This document shows positions 16,038-24,642 of a stretch of DNA of 44,250 bases, piece after piece. Position numbers and translations under genes: made by a program. The notes under the pieces were generated by a model, which was not told the origin of the DNA, searched no databases, and saw only the letters and a program-made list of their open reading frames with translations. Where the stretch lies: the NCBI GenBank assembly GCA_025934835.1, contig JAICWL010000017.1:1-44250 (forward strand), written 5' to 3'. Source of the DNA: Fimbriimonadaceae bacterium. Its GTDB lineage: Bacteria > Armatimonadota > Fimbriimonadia > Fimbriimonadales > Fimbriimonadaceae. The stretch's first letter is position 1; each line of letters begins with the position of its first letter.

Positions 16038-17444
16038 TCATGACGACTCGATTCGGAAGGTGGTCGAACCTACTTTCACCAAGTCTCCCACGCCGGCCTG
16101 CGCAGACTGGACGCGATTTCCGTTCACGAAAGTTCCGTTCGTGCTTCCCAGGTCTTGGATCGTCACGCCGGTACCCGCAGGCGAGAGCACCGCATGCCGC
16201 CGCGACGCATTGCCGTCGAACGACAGCGGCACAGCGGAGCTTTCTCGACCGAGCTCCATCGGGCCGCGAATCGGGAAGCGCTGCCCGGTGAGCGGCCCGT
16301 CGATCGCCACGATCGAAACACCTGCTGCCTGGGCCGGCGCCTGGGAATATGCGATGGTCTGGTTCGACGCCGGCATCGCTTGAGTCGGCGCCAACTGCTG
16401 TGGAAACGGCATCGCCGCGGCGGTTTGCGGTGTGGGCGCCGCATAGCCACCGGGAACCTGTGGAGCAAGGGAATACGCTTGTCCGGGATACGACTCCGGA
16501 CCGCGAACGGGCGCGGCCTGGTTCTTCATCAGGAACACCAGAATAAAGCTGCCGATTTGAATCTGGGCTCCATGGAACAGCAGCGCCGACTGGATCCGCT
16601 GGCCGTTTACGTAGGTGCCGGCGGGCGAGCCGCCGTCGGCGAGAACATACTGGCCACCCTGGTGCTGGATCGACGCATGGACCGGAGCTACATTCGGGTC
16701 GCCAAACAGCGGAACTTGCGCCGATTCGCTTCGGCCGATGTAGGTCAGGGCCGAGTCGATCGACCACTCCTTTCCTTCGTTCCGGCCGAGTTGCAGCCGC
16801 AGCCACGCGCTTCGCGACAGGCGGTCGACCAAGCCGATGAACAAACCGATCATCGACCCCGTGGCAAGGGTGAATACGGCTCGCGACGGGCCGGCGACCT
16901 CCGCCACTTGCTGGCCCTGCAACTGGGCCACCGTGGGACCGATCGCGTACGCCACGATGTCGAACACGGCCGCGCCTGCCGCCGCGCCGAGCACTCCGCC
17001 GATGGCGCCCTGCACGGTCCGCTTCACATTGACAGAGGAGGCGCCGATCGCAGCGCCCAGGAAAAGACCAAGCGGCGTCAGCGCGACGATCCTAGCCAGG
17101 ATTTGCACCGGAAGCTGTCCGGCGCCGATCTGTCCGAACACCAAAGGTCCGAACAGGGCTTGGACTATCGCGCCGCCGATGCCATATCCAAGTTTCGCAC
17201 CGATGGCCCCGAGCACAAGTCCGAGGCCGGCGCCGCGAGCGGTGTGGAACGCGCCTCCCCGCTGGTAGCCGTTCAAAGCTCCAAGGGCGAGCCCTACCAG
17301 AGAGCCGATGACGAGCACGAAGCCGCCCTCCCAGCTTCCCCAGTTCGGGGCGTTAAAAGCCTTCGGCGCGAACGGCTCGCAAATCACCCAAGCGAGAATT
17401 CCTGCCAGGCCGCCGACCAGAAATCTCAGTAAAACGGTGCCCAC
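16038..17444 (-). CDS. multi-pass membrane protein with two FHA domains
   Basis: 468 residues. The first ~200 are glycine-rich hydrophobic segments, five or six likely membrane helices. Two FHA domains follow. The first (about 212-310) keeps GRS and GTYVNG but has APVHA where the phosphothreonine-contacting S-R/K-x-H should be, so it is probably degenerate. The second (about 375-468) is intact with GRES, SRRHA and STNGTFVNG. A Pro/Gln/Ala-rich linker joins them. GTG start at 17444 with GAGGGA six bases upstream, three bases after the previous FHA gene. It lies between the other FHA gene and the VWA gene, so it probably acts with them in phosphothreonine-dependent assembly at the membrane. Confidence 0.88.
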   Translation of the reverse strand: MGTVLLRFLVGGLAGILAWVICEPFAPKAFNAPNWGSWEGGFVLVIGSLVGLALGALNGYQRGGAFHTARGAGLGLVLGAIGAKLGYGIGGAIVQALFGPLVFGQIGAGQLPVQILARIVALTPLGLFLGAAIGASSVNVKRTVQGAIGGVLGAAAGAAVFDIVAYAIGPTVAQLQGQQVAEVAGPSRAVFTLATGSMIGLFIGLVDRLSRSAWLRLQLGRNEGKEWSIDSALTYIGRSESAQVPLFGDPNVAPVHASIQHQGGQYVLADGGSPAGTYVNGQRIQSALLFHGAQIQIGSFILVFLMKNQAAPVRGPESYPGQAYSLAPQVPGGYAAPTPQTAAAMPFPQQLAPTQAMPASNQTIAYSQAPAQAAGVSIVAIDGPLTGQRFPIRGPMELGRESSAVPLSFDGNASRRHAVLSPAGTGVTIQDLGSTNGTFVNGNRVQSAQAGVGDLVKVGSTTFRIESS

Positions 17445-17447
17445 GCG

Positions 17448-18638
17448 TTATCCCTCAAATCTAAATGCAACCGCACCGAAACGGACTTCGTCGCCCGGCC
17501 TCAAGGTTGCTTCCCCGCTCAGCGGCGCGCCGTTCAAAAACGTTCCGTTCGTGCTTCCCAAATCCGTCACTGTCACCTCAGGGCCACTTCGCGTCAATTT
17601 TGCGTGCTTCCGAGATATCGTTTGCTCTGTTGGAAGGCTCAGCCCTGCGTCCGGGTCCCTGCCTACCACCAGCTCGCCCTCGTTCAGCGGAATCTGCTCG
17701 CCACCCGAAGATACGAGCCTCGGGTTCGCCACTGGGTTAGACGGGATCGGGGCGGGCATTGGGTCGGGCTGCGCATCGTCCAAGATGATTTTCTGAGTGG
17801 GCGCGGGCTGAATCGGTACCGGAGCAGGCCCGGGATCGGCCTGGGCAGCGTCGCCTGGCTTGGGAATCTGCACTCCTAGCTGTTCCAGCTTCGATGCCAC
17901 CGCGGGAGAATTCCGCTTCGCGTACATCAGCGCGAAGTAGCCGACCGCAATCGCGAGCGCCAAGCCGAATAGATAGACGACGATGGCTCCGAACGGGTTG
18001 GCGGACGGCCCCGGAGTCGGAGCCGGCTTCGAGTCGGCTGGCGGCGACGCAGCGGTATCCACTTCCCCAGGAATCGAGATCGCGAGGGTCGGAGCGGCAT
18101 CCGAGCGGGCGAGCGGCTGGTCGAACTCCTGCTTGAGGGGGGTGGCGTCGTGTCCCTGGCTTTTGTAGCGCACCGTCACTTTCAAGTGACCCGGCGTGAC
18201 TGCGTAAAAGCTCACATCCCCTTTGTCGCTGGGAGTGAGCAAGCTGCCCACGTTCTTGTGGCCGTCGCCAAGCTCCACTTGCGCGGCGGCGACAGGCGTG
18301 CCCGCGTGATCCACGTGCACCTTGACTTGCCATATCTTATCGAAGTCGCCCGCAGAAAGCTTCCAGGCGTCGCCAGAGAGCTTCTTGACGTCGGTTTCCG
18401 CCAGGTTGCCGGTTTTGGTGTCGAGCACGAAGATCCGGGTGTCTCCCGGCTTCACGTCGATCGAGGCAGAATCGTCTTTGGCTTCGATCGGAGCGTCCGG
18501 CGGGCCGGAAGGGCTCGACGGCGCTGTCCAGATTTGCCGGTCCCCCTTGTCCGGCAACGTAATTCGAATTTTGGTTTGCGCAAACGCGCCCACACAAAGC
18601 CCGAAAAGAACGCAGGAAACCGTCAGATGCAATCGCAC
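17448..18638 (-). CDS. single-pass membrane protein with cytoplasmic FHA domain
   Basis: 396 residues. Signal peptide (1-20, cleavage after AFA), an extracytoplasmic beta-rich region of ~190 residues with a Pro-rich end, one membrane helix (about 212-236), a Pro-rich linker and a C-terminal FHA domain (about 320-396) with intact GRDP, SRKHA and STNGTFLNG. The topology places the FHA domain inside the cell, able to read a phosphothreonine in response to something outside. GTG start at 18638, inside the end of nnr (16-base overlap); no other good start exists. Part of the cyclase-lipB-to-VWA run. Confidence 0.87.
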   Translation of the reverse strand: MRLHLTVSCVLFGLCVGAFAQTKIRITLPDKGDRQIWTAPSSPSGPPDAPIEAKDDSASIDVKPGDTRIFVLDTKTGNLAETDVKKLSGDAWKLSAGDFDKIWQVKVHVDHAGTPVAAAQVELGDGHKNVGSLLTPSDKGDVSFYAVTPGHLKVTVRYKSQGHDATPLKQEFDQPLARSDAAPTLAISIPGEVDTAASPPADSKPAPTPGPSANPFGAIVVYLFGLALAIAVGYFALMYAKRNSPAVASKLEQLGVQIPKPGDAAQADPGPAPVPIQPAPTQKIILDDAQPDPMPAPIPSNPVANPRLVSSGGEQIPLNEGELVVGRDPDAGLSLPTEQTISRKHAKLTRSGPEVTVTDLGSTNGTFLNGAPLSGEATLRPGDEVRFGAVAFRFEG

Positions 18639-20164
18639 GCTGAGACTATTCTAGCGCGGGCCCCAGGCAACGCGTTCGCGACATCCATCGCCGTAAATCC
18701 GACCGGTCCGATCTCGGAGGCGCAGTGGTCGGCGGCGAGCCCGTGCCAATACATGCCGCAGCCGGCAGCGTAGTAGCCGGGCAAATCCTGCGCCAGCAAG
18801 GCGGCGATTACGCCGCTCAGCACGTCGCCCATTCCGCCGGATGCCATGCCCGGGTTGCCAGTCTGGTTCACGAGCATGGCTTGGCCGGGCTCGCTCACGA
18901 TGGAATACGGACCCTTCAGCAGCAGGCACTTGCCGAACTTCTCCAGCGCGAGACGAACAGTTCGGAACCGGTCGGACTGGGCCTCCGCGATCGAACAGTG
19001 AAGGAGTCGGCCGACCTCGCCAGGATGCGGTGTCAGAACGCACTCTCCAGCCGGCAGGTCCACCCCTTTGCTGACGCAGTTCAGGGCGTCTGCGTCGATC
19101 ACGCACGGCTTCTCCCAACGCGCCCACGCCTCGCGGAAGAACTCTGCGACGGAGGGCTCCTGCGTCATGCCTGGGCCGAATACGGCGCTGCTGTACCTCG
19201 ACTGCCGGTCGAGCAGCACCTTCGCGGCCTCGGGGGAAACCACGCCGTCCGCTTCGGGCAACGGCAGCAGCAGGGACTCCGGAACGTTTGCCGCCACGGC
19301 ATTTAGAACGTCTCCGACCCCCGCTACCGTGACCAAGCCGGCTCCGCTTCTGATCGCAGCTCGCGCGGCGAGAGTCGCCGCACCGCGCATCTGCCGACTT
19401 CCTGCCACGACGACGACCGATCCGTTATCGCCCTTCTGGCTTGCGCGCAGGCGCTCGGGCAGCATGTTCGCCACCCACTCGCGGTCGATGAGTCTCGCGT
19501 CGGTCGGCTCGTGAAGCAGCGAGCCCGGGTAGCCGATTTCGGCGACGCTCCAGCAGCCCGAGTGCTCCAATCCGATGCCCTCAAAGAGAAACGGCTTCGG
19601 CAAGCCGAGAGTGATCGTGCGGAGGGCCCACACGCTTTCGCCAAGCTCTTCGCCGGTGTCGCAGTGTATTCCGCTCGGGACATCTACCGAGATCACGGGA
19701 ACGCCGCTTCGGTTGATCGATTGGATCGCTTGGCGGACGGGTCCGCGTACCTCGCATTTCGCGCCCGTCCCAAGCAGCGCGTCCACGATCAAGTCTCTGC
19801 ACCCAACCACCTCGACCTTTCGCTCCCACCGATCGTCGTCTGCAAATACCGGCTGCAGGCCCTGGGCTTTGGCGATGTGCATCTGCTCGGCAGCTTCGTC
19901 GCTGAGCTGATCGGCTTCGGCGGCCACGAGCAACTCCACATGGTAGCCATGTTCCCGAGCGAGCCGAGCAACAGCGAATCCGTCTCCGCCGTTGTTCCCT
20001 TTGCCGCAGAAAACCGTGAGGCATCCGCCGTCCGGCAGGAGCTCTTTTACCGCTTGAAATACGGCAAGGCCCGCGCGCTCCATGAGGATTCGGTTCGGTA
20101 TTCCGAATTCTTCCGTCGCGCGACGGTCCATCGTTCTGCAGCGCTCTGCGCTTGCGATCCACAT
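18623..20164 (-). CDS. nnr: bifunctional NAD(P)H-hydrate repair enzyme Nnr
   Basis: 513 residues: N-terminal NAD(P)HX epimerase (YjeF_N; GKGNNGGDGFAVARL and DVPSGIHCDTG) fused to C-terminal ADP/ATP-dependent NAD(P)HX dehydratase (carbohydrate-kinase-like; LTPHPGEVGRL and GNPGMASGGMGDVLSG). It repairs hydrated NADH and NADPH in the cytoplasm. Length and both active-site regions are normal. It follows the SprT-like gene by 34 bases and overlaps the FHA gene after it; pairing with FHA genes is not a functional link I know of. Confidence 0.96.
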   Translation of the reverse strand: MWIASAERCRTMDRRATEEFGIPNRILMERAGLAVFQAVKELLPDGGCLTVFCGKGNNGGDGFAVARLAREHGYHVELLVAAEADQLSDEAAEQMHIAKAQGLQPVFADDDRWERKVEVVGCRDLIVDALLGTGAKCEVRGPVRQAIQSINRSGVPVISVDVPSGIHCDTGEELGESVWALRTITLGLPKPFLFEGIGLEHSGCWSVAEIGYPGSLLHEPTDARLIDREWVANMLPERLRASQKGDNGSVVVVAGSRQMRGAATLAARAAIRSGAGLVTVAGVGDVLNAVAANVPESLLLPLPEADGVVSPEAAKVLLDRQSRYSSAVFGPGMTQEPSVAEFFREAWARWEKPCVIDADALNCVSKGVDLPAGECVLTPHPGEVGRLLHCSIAEAQSDRFRTVRLALEKFGKCLLLKGPYSIVSEPGQAMLVNQTGNPGMASGGMGDVLSGVIAALLAQDLPGYYAAGCGMYWHGLAADHCASEIGPVGFTAMDVANALPGARARIVSACDCI

Positions 20165-20198
20165 GGCGCGTTAAGCGAGACTTCGCTCGATTTTCACT

Positions 20199-20693
20199 CT
20201 ACGAGCCCGATCCGCCGAGAGTTACCCTCTCGACCGCGGAAAGCCGCAGATCGCCGCCACAATTCGCATGGACGAACTTTCTGCGGCGCGGAAGCCGCCT
20301 TGCTCGAACGATTTCGCGCCCGCAACGAAGGCAGCAGTATGTGACTCTCTGGCGAGGCGAGTTCCGGACGACCTCGTAGCTATGGCGGACCTTCGGCTCT
20401 TCGCCCAGGTCGCGCATCGCCAGGCGCCAGGCAGGTCCGTGCCCCGTCCCCTTGGGCCCTTGCCTTACGTAGGCCATGAGGTGCGCATACTCGTGGGCGA
20501 GGGTGCTTCTGAGACGCTGCTCGTCGGTCATGATGGCCTTGCTTAGGCCGATCACGCGGAGCTTGTAATAGGCCATTCCCGCGCATACGCGATAGTCCTT
20601 CCAATGAATCGATGGCCGGTAGCCGATCGGGTGTTTTGCGCAGAGCTCGCTAAGAAATTCTTCGGCAGCTATGGCGAGCACCGGCTGAGGCAT
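20199..20693 (-). CDS. SprT-like zinc metalloprotease-fold protein
   Basis: 164 residues. Zinc site HEYAH (His67, Glu68, His71) with the third His in GHGPAW (His85), then a C-terminal zinc ribbon with CLRCG and a second pair around HANCGG. This is the SprT/SPRTN layout. Family members are linked to protease action on DNA-protein crosslinks in eukaryotes; bacterial roles are poorly defined. The neighbours yraN and rnhB also act on nucleic acids, which fits a DNA-maintenance role. Confidence 0.88.
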   Translation of the reverse strand: MPQPVLAIAAEEFLSELCAKHPIGYRPSIHWKDYRVCAGMAYYKLRVIGLSKAIMTDEQRLRSTLAHEYAHLMAYVRQGPKGTGHGPAWRLAMRDLGEEPKVRHSYEVVRNSPRQRVTYCCLRCGREIVRARRLPRRRKFVHANCGGDLRLSAVERVTLGGSGS

Positions 20694-20711
20694 GAAGGCA
20701 ATGTTACCGGC

Positions 20712-21062
20712 CTACATCCCTTCGCGAAAGACGTTTTTGTGATGCCGGATGCCGCTCGCATCGATCGCGATCAGATCGAACCGGCACTCGCGCGCCATTT
20801 CGCCCGTCTCGGCGAGGTACGCGCGGGCCGCGCCCCAGAGTGCGTCCATTTTGCGGTTGCCAACGGCTTCCTCTGGCGTGAAGCCGGGCGCCCTGCGCTC
20901 TTTGACCTCGACAAAGACTAGCGCGTCGCCATCGAGAGCTACGAGGTCGATTTCGCCGATTCCGGCGTGGTAGCGGCGGGTGACCATGGTGTAGCCCAAC
21001 CCGATCAGGTACTCGGCGGCTCTGTCCTCGGCCTTGCGGCCTACTCGGCGAAGATTAGGCAA
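20712..21062 (-). CDS. yraN: YraN family (UPF0102) endonuclease-fold protein
   Basis: 116 residues, typical length. Restriction-endonuclease-like PD-(D/E)xK core: Glu37 and Asp39 in GEIDLVALDGDALVFVEVK, with Glu52 and Lys54. Its role is uncertain, though it is often encoded beside rnhB as here. The start is TTG at 21062 (GGAG five bases before), 22 bases inside the end of rnhB. Confidence 0.92.
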   Translation of the reverse strand: MPNLRRVGRKAEDRAAEYLIGLGYTMVTRRYHAGIGEIDLVALDGDALVFVEVKERRAPGFTPEEAVGNRKMDALWGAARAYLAETGEMARECRFDLIAIDASGIRHHKNVFREGM

Positions 21063-21652
21063 CCTTGCTCCAATATGTCGCGGACCGGCGCAAACGACCT
21101 TCGATGAATTTCACAGGGCCCGTGCTCTTTGAGCGCCGCCAGATGTTCGGGAGTCGAGTAGCCGAAGTGCCGCTCGAAGCCGTACTGCGGGTACGTGCCG
21201 GCGAGGCTTGCCATCAGCTCGTCTCTCGCAACTTTCGCGACGATCGAAGCGGCCGCGATGCACGCGAGCTTGCCGTCCCCTTTGATCACGGCCTGGGCAT
21301 CCCAAGGAAGGCCGCTAGGAGTCCTGTCCCCATCGACGAACACGCACCCTGGCTCTGGCCGCAACTCGAGAAGCGCGCGGCGCATCCCCTCCATGCTCGC
21401 CCAAAGCACGTTCAACCGGTCGACTTCGGCGACTTCCACGATCGAAAGGGACCAATGCGCGGTCGCGCGGATACGCTCGGCGGTTTTCGCTCTTTGAAGC
21501 GGGGTGAGCTTTTTGGAGTCGTCGATACCGGTCAGGTCGAAACCTTCCGGCAGGATGACTGCAGCGGCTACTACCGGGCCCGCAAGCGGCCCTCGGCCGG
21601 CTTCATCTGCCCCTGCCGCGCCCGAAATGTGCTCCAGCGGAGTCCTTTCCAC
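21041..21652 (-). CDS. rnhB: ribonuclease HII
   Basis: 203 residues from GTG 21652. Removes ribonucleotides and RNA primers from DNA. The catalytic acids are present: Asp-Glu in GADEAGRGPLAG, Asp in VFVDGD and the downstream acidic residue in AAASIVAKVARDELM; the conserved Tyr-Gly follows in YPQYGF. The frame is open to 21736 but that upstream part overlaps lipB, whereas GTG 21652 begins just before the first conserved strand. No ideal ribosome site lies before it (a GGAGG is 13 bases upstream), so the start is moderately sure. Confidence 0.95.
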   Translation of the reverse strand: MERTPLEHISGAAGADEAGRGPLAGPVVAAAVILPEGFDLTGIDDSKKLTPLQRAKTAERIRATAHWSLSIVEVAEVDRLNVLWASMEGMRRALLELRPEPGCVFVDGDRTPSGLPWDAQAVIKGDGKLACIAAASIVAKVARDELMASLAGTYPQYGFERHFGYSTPEHLAALKEHGPCEIHRRSFAPVRDILEQGCLIFAE

Positions 21653-21659
21653 TCCCGAA

Positions 21660-22316
21660 TCATATCCTCCCGGCGGGCCCGATCGACAGCCCGAAAACCT
21701 GCTCGAAGGCGCGGACAACCGCAGGTTTGGCATCATTCGGCGTTACGTCTCGACCCAGCACGGTCGTGAGCGAGGTGACGCCGTATCCCTCGATGCCGCA
21801 TGGGACGATGAGATCGAAGGGCGCCAGGTCGTTGTCGCAATTGAGCGCGATGCCATGCATGGAGACCCATTTGCGCACCTTCACGCCAATCGCCGCGATC
21901 TTGGCGTCGCCCGCCCATGCGCCCGTGTTCGGTGGGAACCTGCGGCCCTCGATGCCGAACGACGCGAGCGTGAGGATCATGGTCTCTTCCAAGCCGCGCA
22001 TCCACTTGTGGAGGTCTTTGCCGAGCAGAGAAACGTCGAACACGGGATAGATCACGAGCTGGCCCGGGCCGTGGTAGGTCACGTCCCCGCCGCGCCCGGT
22101 CGGCTCGACAGCGATTCCCCGCTCGGCGTACTCTTCTCGGCTCAGCAGCAGATTGTCCTCGTGAAACGCCGCGCCCAGGGTGAGAACCGGATCGTGCTCG
22201 ACGAACAGCAGGGTGCTTTCCGTATCGCCGGCTGCGACGCGCTCGAGGACCTCCGTCTGAAGCTTGACGCAGGGCTGATACGCCATGAGTCCCAGGTCGA
22301 TAACATTAGCGCGCAT
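21660..22316 (-). CDS. lipB: octanoyl-[acyl-carrier-protein] transferase
   Basis: 218 residues. Transfers octanoyl groups from ACP to lipoyl domains, the first step of lipoate synthesis. The motifs are intact: GRGGDVTYHGPGQLVIYP, Lys139 in AKIAAIGVKV and nucleophile Cys173 in VPCGIEGYGVTSL. ATG 22316 overlaps the cyclase stop (TGATG) and is preferred over the TTG at 22319. lipA is not in the window. Confidence 0.96.
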   Translation of the reverse strand: MRANVIDLGLMAYQPCVKLQTEVLERVAAGDTESTLLFVEHDPVLTLGAAFHEDNLLLSREEYAERGIAVEPTGRGGDVTYHGPGQLVIYPVFDVSLLGKDLHKWMRGLEETMILTLASFGIEGRRFPPNTGAWAGDAKIAAIGVKVRKWVSMHGIALNCDNDLAPFDLIVPCGIEGYGVTSLTTVLGRDVTPNDAKPAVVRAFEQVFGLSIGPAGRI

Positions 22317-24091
22317 CAATCTTCGATCGGGTTCAAGGCGAGGTGCACCTTGTGACCGTCGACCTCCCGCGCCAAAGGTATGAACTCTTCCGTTTCAAGC
22401 TGCTCGACGACGCTGTCGGTGGCGGCGATCCCGGCGATGGGCGAGACGCCCTGCACATGCGCCGCGATATCGATGACGTCTGTGAATTGCACTTCGTCGA
22501 GCTCGCCGGCGACTTGGCCCACGTGCAGACCGATGCGAAGCCTAAACGGCGCAGGAAGACGATTTTGCTCGCGGTTGAACCTTTCGAGATCGGTTTGGAT
22601 ACGCCGAGCGGCTCGAAAGGCGTCGAGGGCCGTGGGGAACTCCACCACGGCGCCGTCGCCGGCGGTCGAGTGCACCCTGCCGGAGTTCCCTTTGCTGATC
22701 TCTTCGAGCCACTCCTGGTACTCGCGGAAGCTGTACTCGACCGCAAGCGGGTCCTCTTCGGTCTTCATCTGCGAGCTTTTGGCGGCATCGACGACCATGA
22801 CGCACACGGTCGTCATGTGATCGGCAAGCTTCCATTGAATTCGGAGCATCTCGGCTACGAGCGTCGCCTGGTCGTTTCTCTGCAGGTTCGCCTGTCGGGC
22901 AGTTCTGGCCTGGATGTTCGCGCCGGCCGCTCCGATGGCGGCGAGCACCAAGAAGACCGACGTGTTCATACCGAGCCCGACAAGCGTCTGGCTTCTGAAG
23001 AAGTTCGCCGGCCCGAAGACGCCGACGGGCAGCAGCTCAGCGGGAATCCAACCGATTGCGAAGAACAAAGCTGCGGCGACTGCCTTGGCGGGCCCTCCGG
23101 CGAAGAATCCAACCGCGATGCATGAAGCAAACGCCAGTAGCCCCATGATGCCCGCCATGATCATGACGAACAAAGACGCGGCGGTGCGGGTCGGGTTCGC
23201 CGGGTCCAGATGACCAACCGTCATCAGCAGAACTTGAAGGAACTCGATGGTCAGTCCCAGAGCAAAGGAGACCAGGAACGGATGGCGCTTGAACGCCACG
23301 ACGGGCGGCCAATCGTCCCACGAGAAAAGGGGGCCTGCCTGAGTCTCGCCTCGATCCAGGCGCGACTGCAACTCGAAGAACCGCTCGAGCAAGTCCTGCC
23401 GGCTCATGCGCTCCTCGGCAATCTCTTCGCGCCGGATCTTCACCCATCCGCCGAACACCGCCGCGAGGCATCCCAAGCCAGCGTAAACCGAGCTGAGCAT
23501 GAACATGCCGAGCGCAACCAGCAGCAGGATGAAGAACTTGCCGCTTTCGCTCGAGCCGGACTTTTCGATCCACACCGAGATCATCATCGCCGTGGCGCTG
23601 CCGAGCCAAACCACGAGTCCGCCGTAGAGGGCATAGCGCGTCATGGCGTGTCGGTAATAGGTCGCCATGTGGAAGGTGAGCACGGTGAGCACCACGAATC
23701 CGGCCGTGCCGTCCTCTCGAATCTGATCCCTGATCGAATTGGCTCCAATCGGGTCGATGTACGGAAGCGCGATCAAGATGCTTATCGCGAGCAGGGTCGA
23801 GAAGATCACGAACCGCAGCGGGTTTGCCGTCATACGGTCGAAAAGCTCGACGGCGGCATCGCCGATCCGCCTGGGAGTCTCCAGCGTCACGGCTGGGCGC
23901 CTGGCAGTCACTTCCTCGGATCTAGGAATTTGAACGGCGTCGAGCACGGACCGGACGAAGCGCGGGCTCAGGCCGAATTGATCGGCAAGCGCCTGCGGCT
24001 CGCGAAGCGCATCTTGAGGATTTTGCCGGAGATGGGCAACCAAAGCGCTCGCCGCCTTGGAAGGCGCTTCAGGTCTGGCGTCTGCATGCAT
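22316..24091 (-). CDS. polytopic membrane protein with degenerate class III nucleotidyl cyclase domain
   Basis: 591 residues. An N-terminal ~60-residue helical segment resembling an HTH is followed by about nine or ten membrane helices with a charged loop in the middle, then a class III adenylate/guanylate cyclase homology domain (about 425-591). Both metal-binding Asp are kept (Asp435 in VVDAAKSS and Asp479 in AGDGAVVEF). The substrate and transition-state residues are not: the usual V-N-x-A-A-R is VIDIAAH (Asp541, His545), and the Lys before GD is Ser. It may be a non-catalytic sensor or have an unusual activity. It is the first gene of the run leading through lipB to the FHA/VWA genes. Confidence 0.82.
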   Translation of the reverse strand: MHADARPEAPSKAASALVAHLRQNPQDALREPQALADQFGLSPRFVRSVLDAVQIPRSEEVTARRPAVTLETPRRIGDAAVELFDRMTANPLRFVIFSTLLAISILIALPYIDPIGANSIRDQIREDGTAGFVVLTVLTFHMATYYRHAMTRYALYGGLVVWLGSATAMMISVWIEKSGSSESGKFFILLLVALGMFMLSSVYAGLGCLAAVFGGWVKIRREEIAEERMSRQDLLERFFELQSRLDRGETQAGPLFSWDDWPPVVAFKRHPFLVSFALGLTIEFLQVLLMTVGHLDPANPTRTAASLFVMIMAGIMGLLAFASCIAVGFFAGGPAKAVAAALFFAIGWIPAELLPVGVFGPANFFRSQTLVGLGMNTSVFLVLAAIGAAGANIQARTARQANLQRNDQATLVAEMLRIQWKLADHMTTVCVMVVDAAKSSQMKTEEDPLAVEYSFREYQEWLEEISKGNSGRVHSTAGDGAVVEFPTALDAFRAARRIQTDLERFNREQNRLPAPFRLRIGLHVGQVAGELDEVQFTDVIDIAAHVQGVSPIAGIAATDSVVEQLETEEFIPLAREVDGHKVHLALNPIED

Positions 24092-24231
24092 GCCCGCTCT
24101 CGCGATGGTCCCGCCTACATTTTACTCCGGCGGCCCATTCGCATATTCGACGACTCTGATGATCCGCACGTTGAGGGAAGCCGATCACTTGCCGACAATT
24201 CTTCTTGGCCGATTCGGTCGAGGACGCCTTA
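24092..24231. promoter_or_regulatory. divergent intergenic region, cyclase-like / fliS
   Basis: 140 bases between divergent genes. On the minus strand a TAAAAT hexamer (24119-24124) lies 27 bases before the cyclase start, a possible -10 without a good -35. On the plus strand I see the GAGGA ribosome site before fliS but no clear promoter. Confidence 0.4.
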
Positions 24232-24642
24232 TTGCCATACGCAGACTTCGCCCAGGAATATCGCAAGAACTCCGTAAACGGGGCCTCGCCGGTGCAGCTA
24301 GTGATCATGCTGTACGATGGCGCAGTTCGGTTCATGGAAGCCGGCAAGGCCGCGATGCTGAACGGCGAGCTGGATAAGCAGAACTTCAATCTGCAGCGGG
24401 CGCAGAAAATCGTGATGGAGCTGATGGCCTCGCTCGATATGCAGCGCGGCGGAGAAATCGCCAAGAACCTTCTTGGTTTGTACTCGTTCGTGCTCGAGCA
24501 GCTCGTCAGTGCGAACATGGAAGACCGACCGCAAGGCGTCGACTTCGCGATCAAGACGCTGAGCGAGCTTCGCGAAAGCTGGGCGAAGATCGAGGAGGCC
24601 TCCAGGACCCCGAAAGTCGAGGAGATCGAGCATGCCGCTTAA
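24232..24642 (+). CDS. fliS: flagellar export chaperone FliS
   Basis: 136 residues. Binds flagellin in the cytoplasm and prevents early polymerisation. The family pattern is clear: PYADFAQEY at the N-terminus, SPVQLVIMLYDGAVRFMEAG, then helices with a conserved YSFVLEQLVSAN. The start is taken as TTG 24232, which begins at the usual family N-terminus with GAGGA nine bases before it; the frame is open to TTG 24205. No flagellin or other flagellar gene apart from the next one is present, so the flagellar genes must be scattered. Confidence 0.92.
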   Translation: MPYADFAQEYRKNSVNGASPVQLVIMLYDGAVRFMEAGKAAMLNGELDKQNFNLQRAQKIVMELMASLDMQRGGEIAKNLLGLYSFVLEQLVSANMEDRPQGVDFAIKTLSELRESWAKIEEASRTPKVEEIEHAA

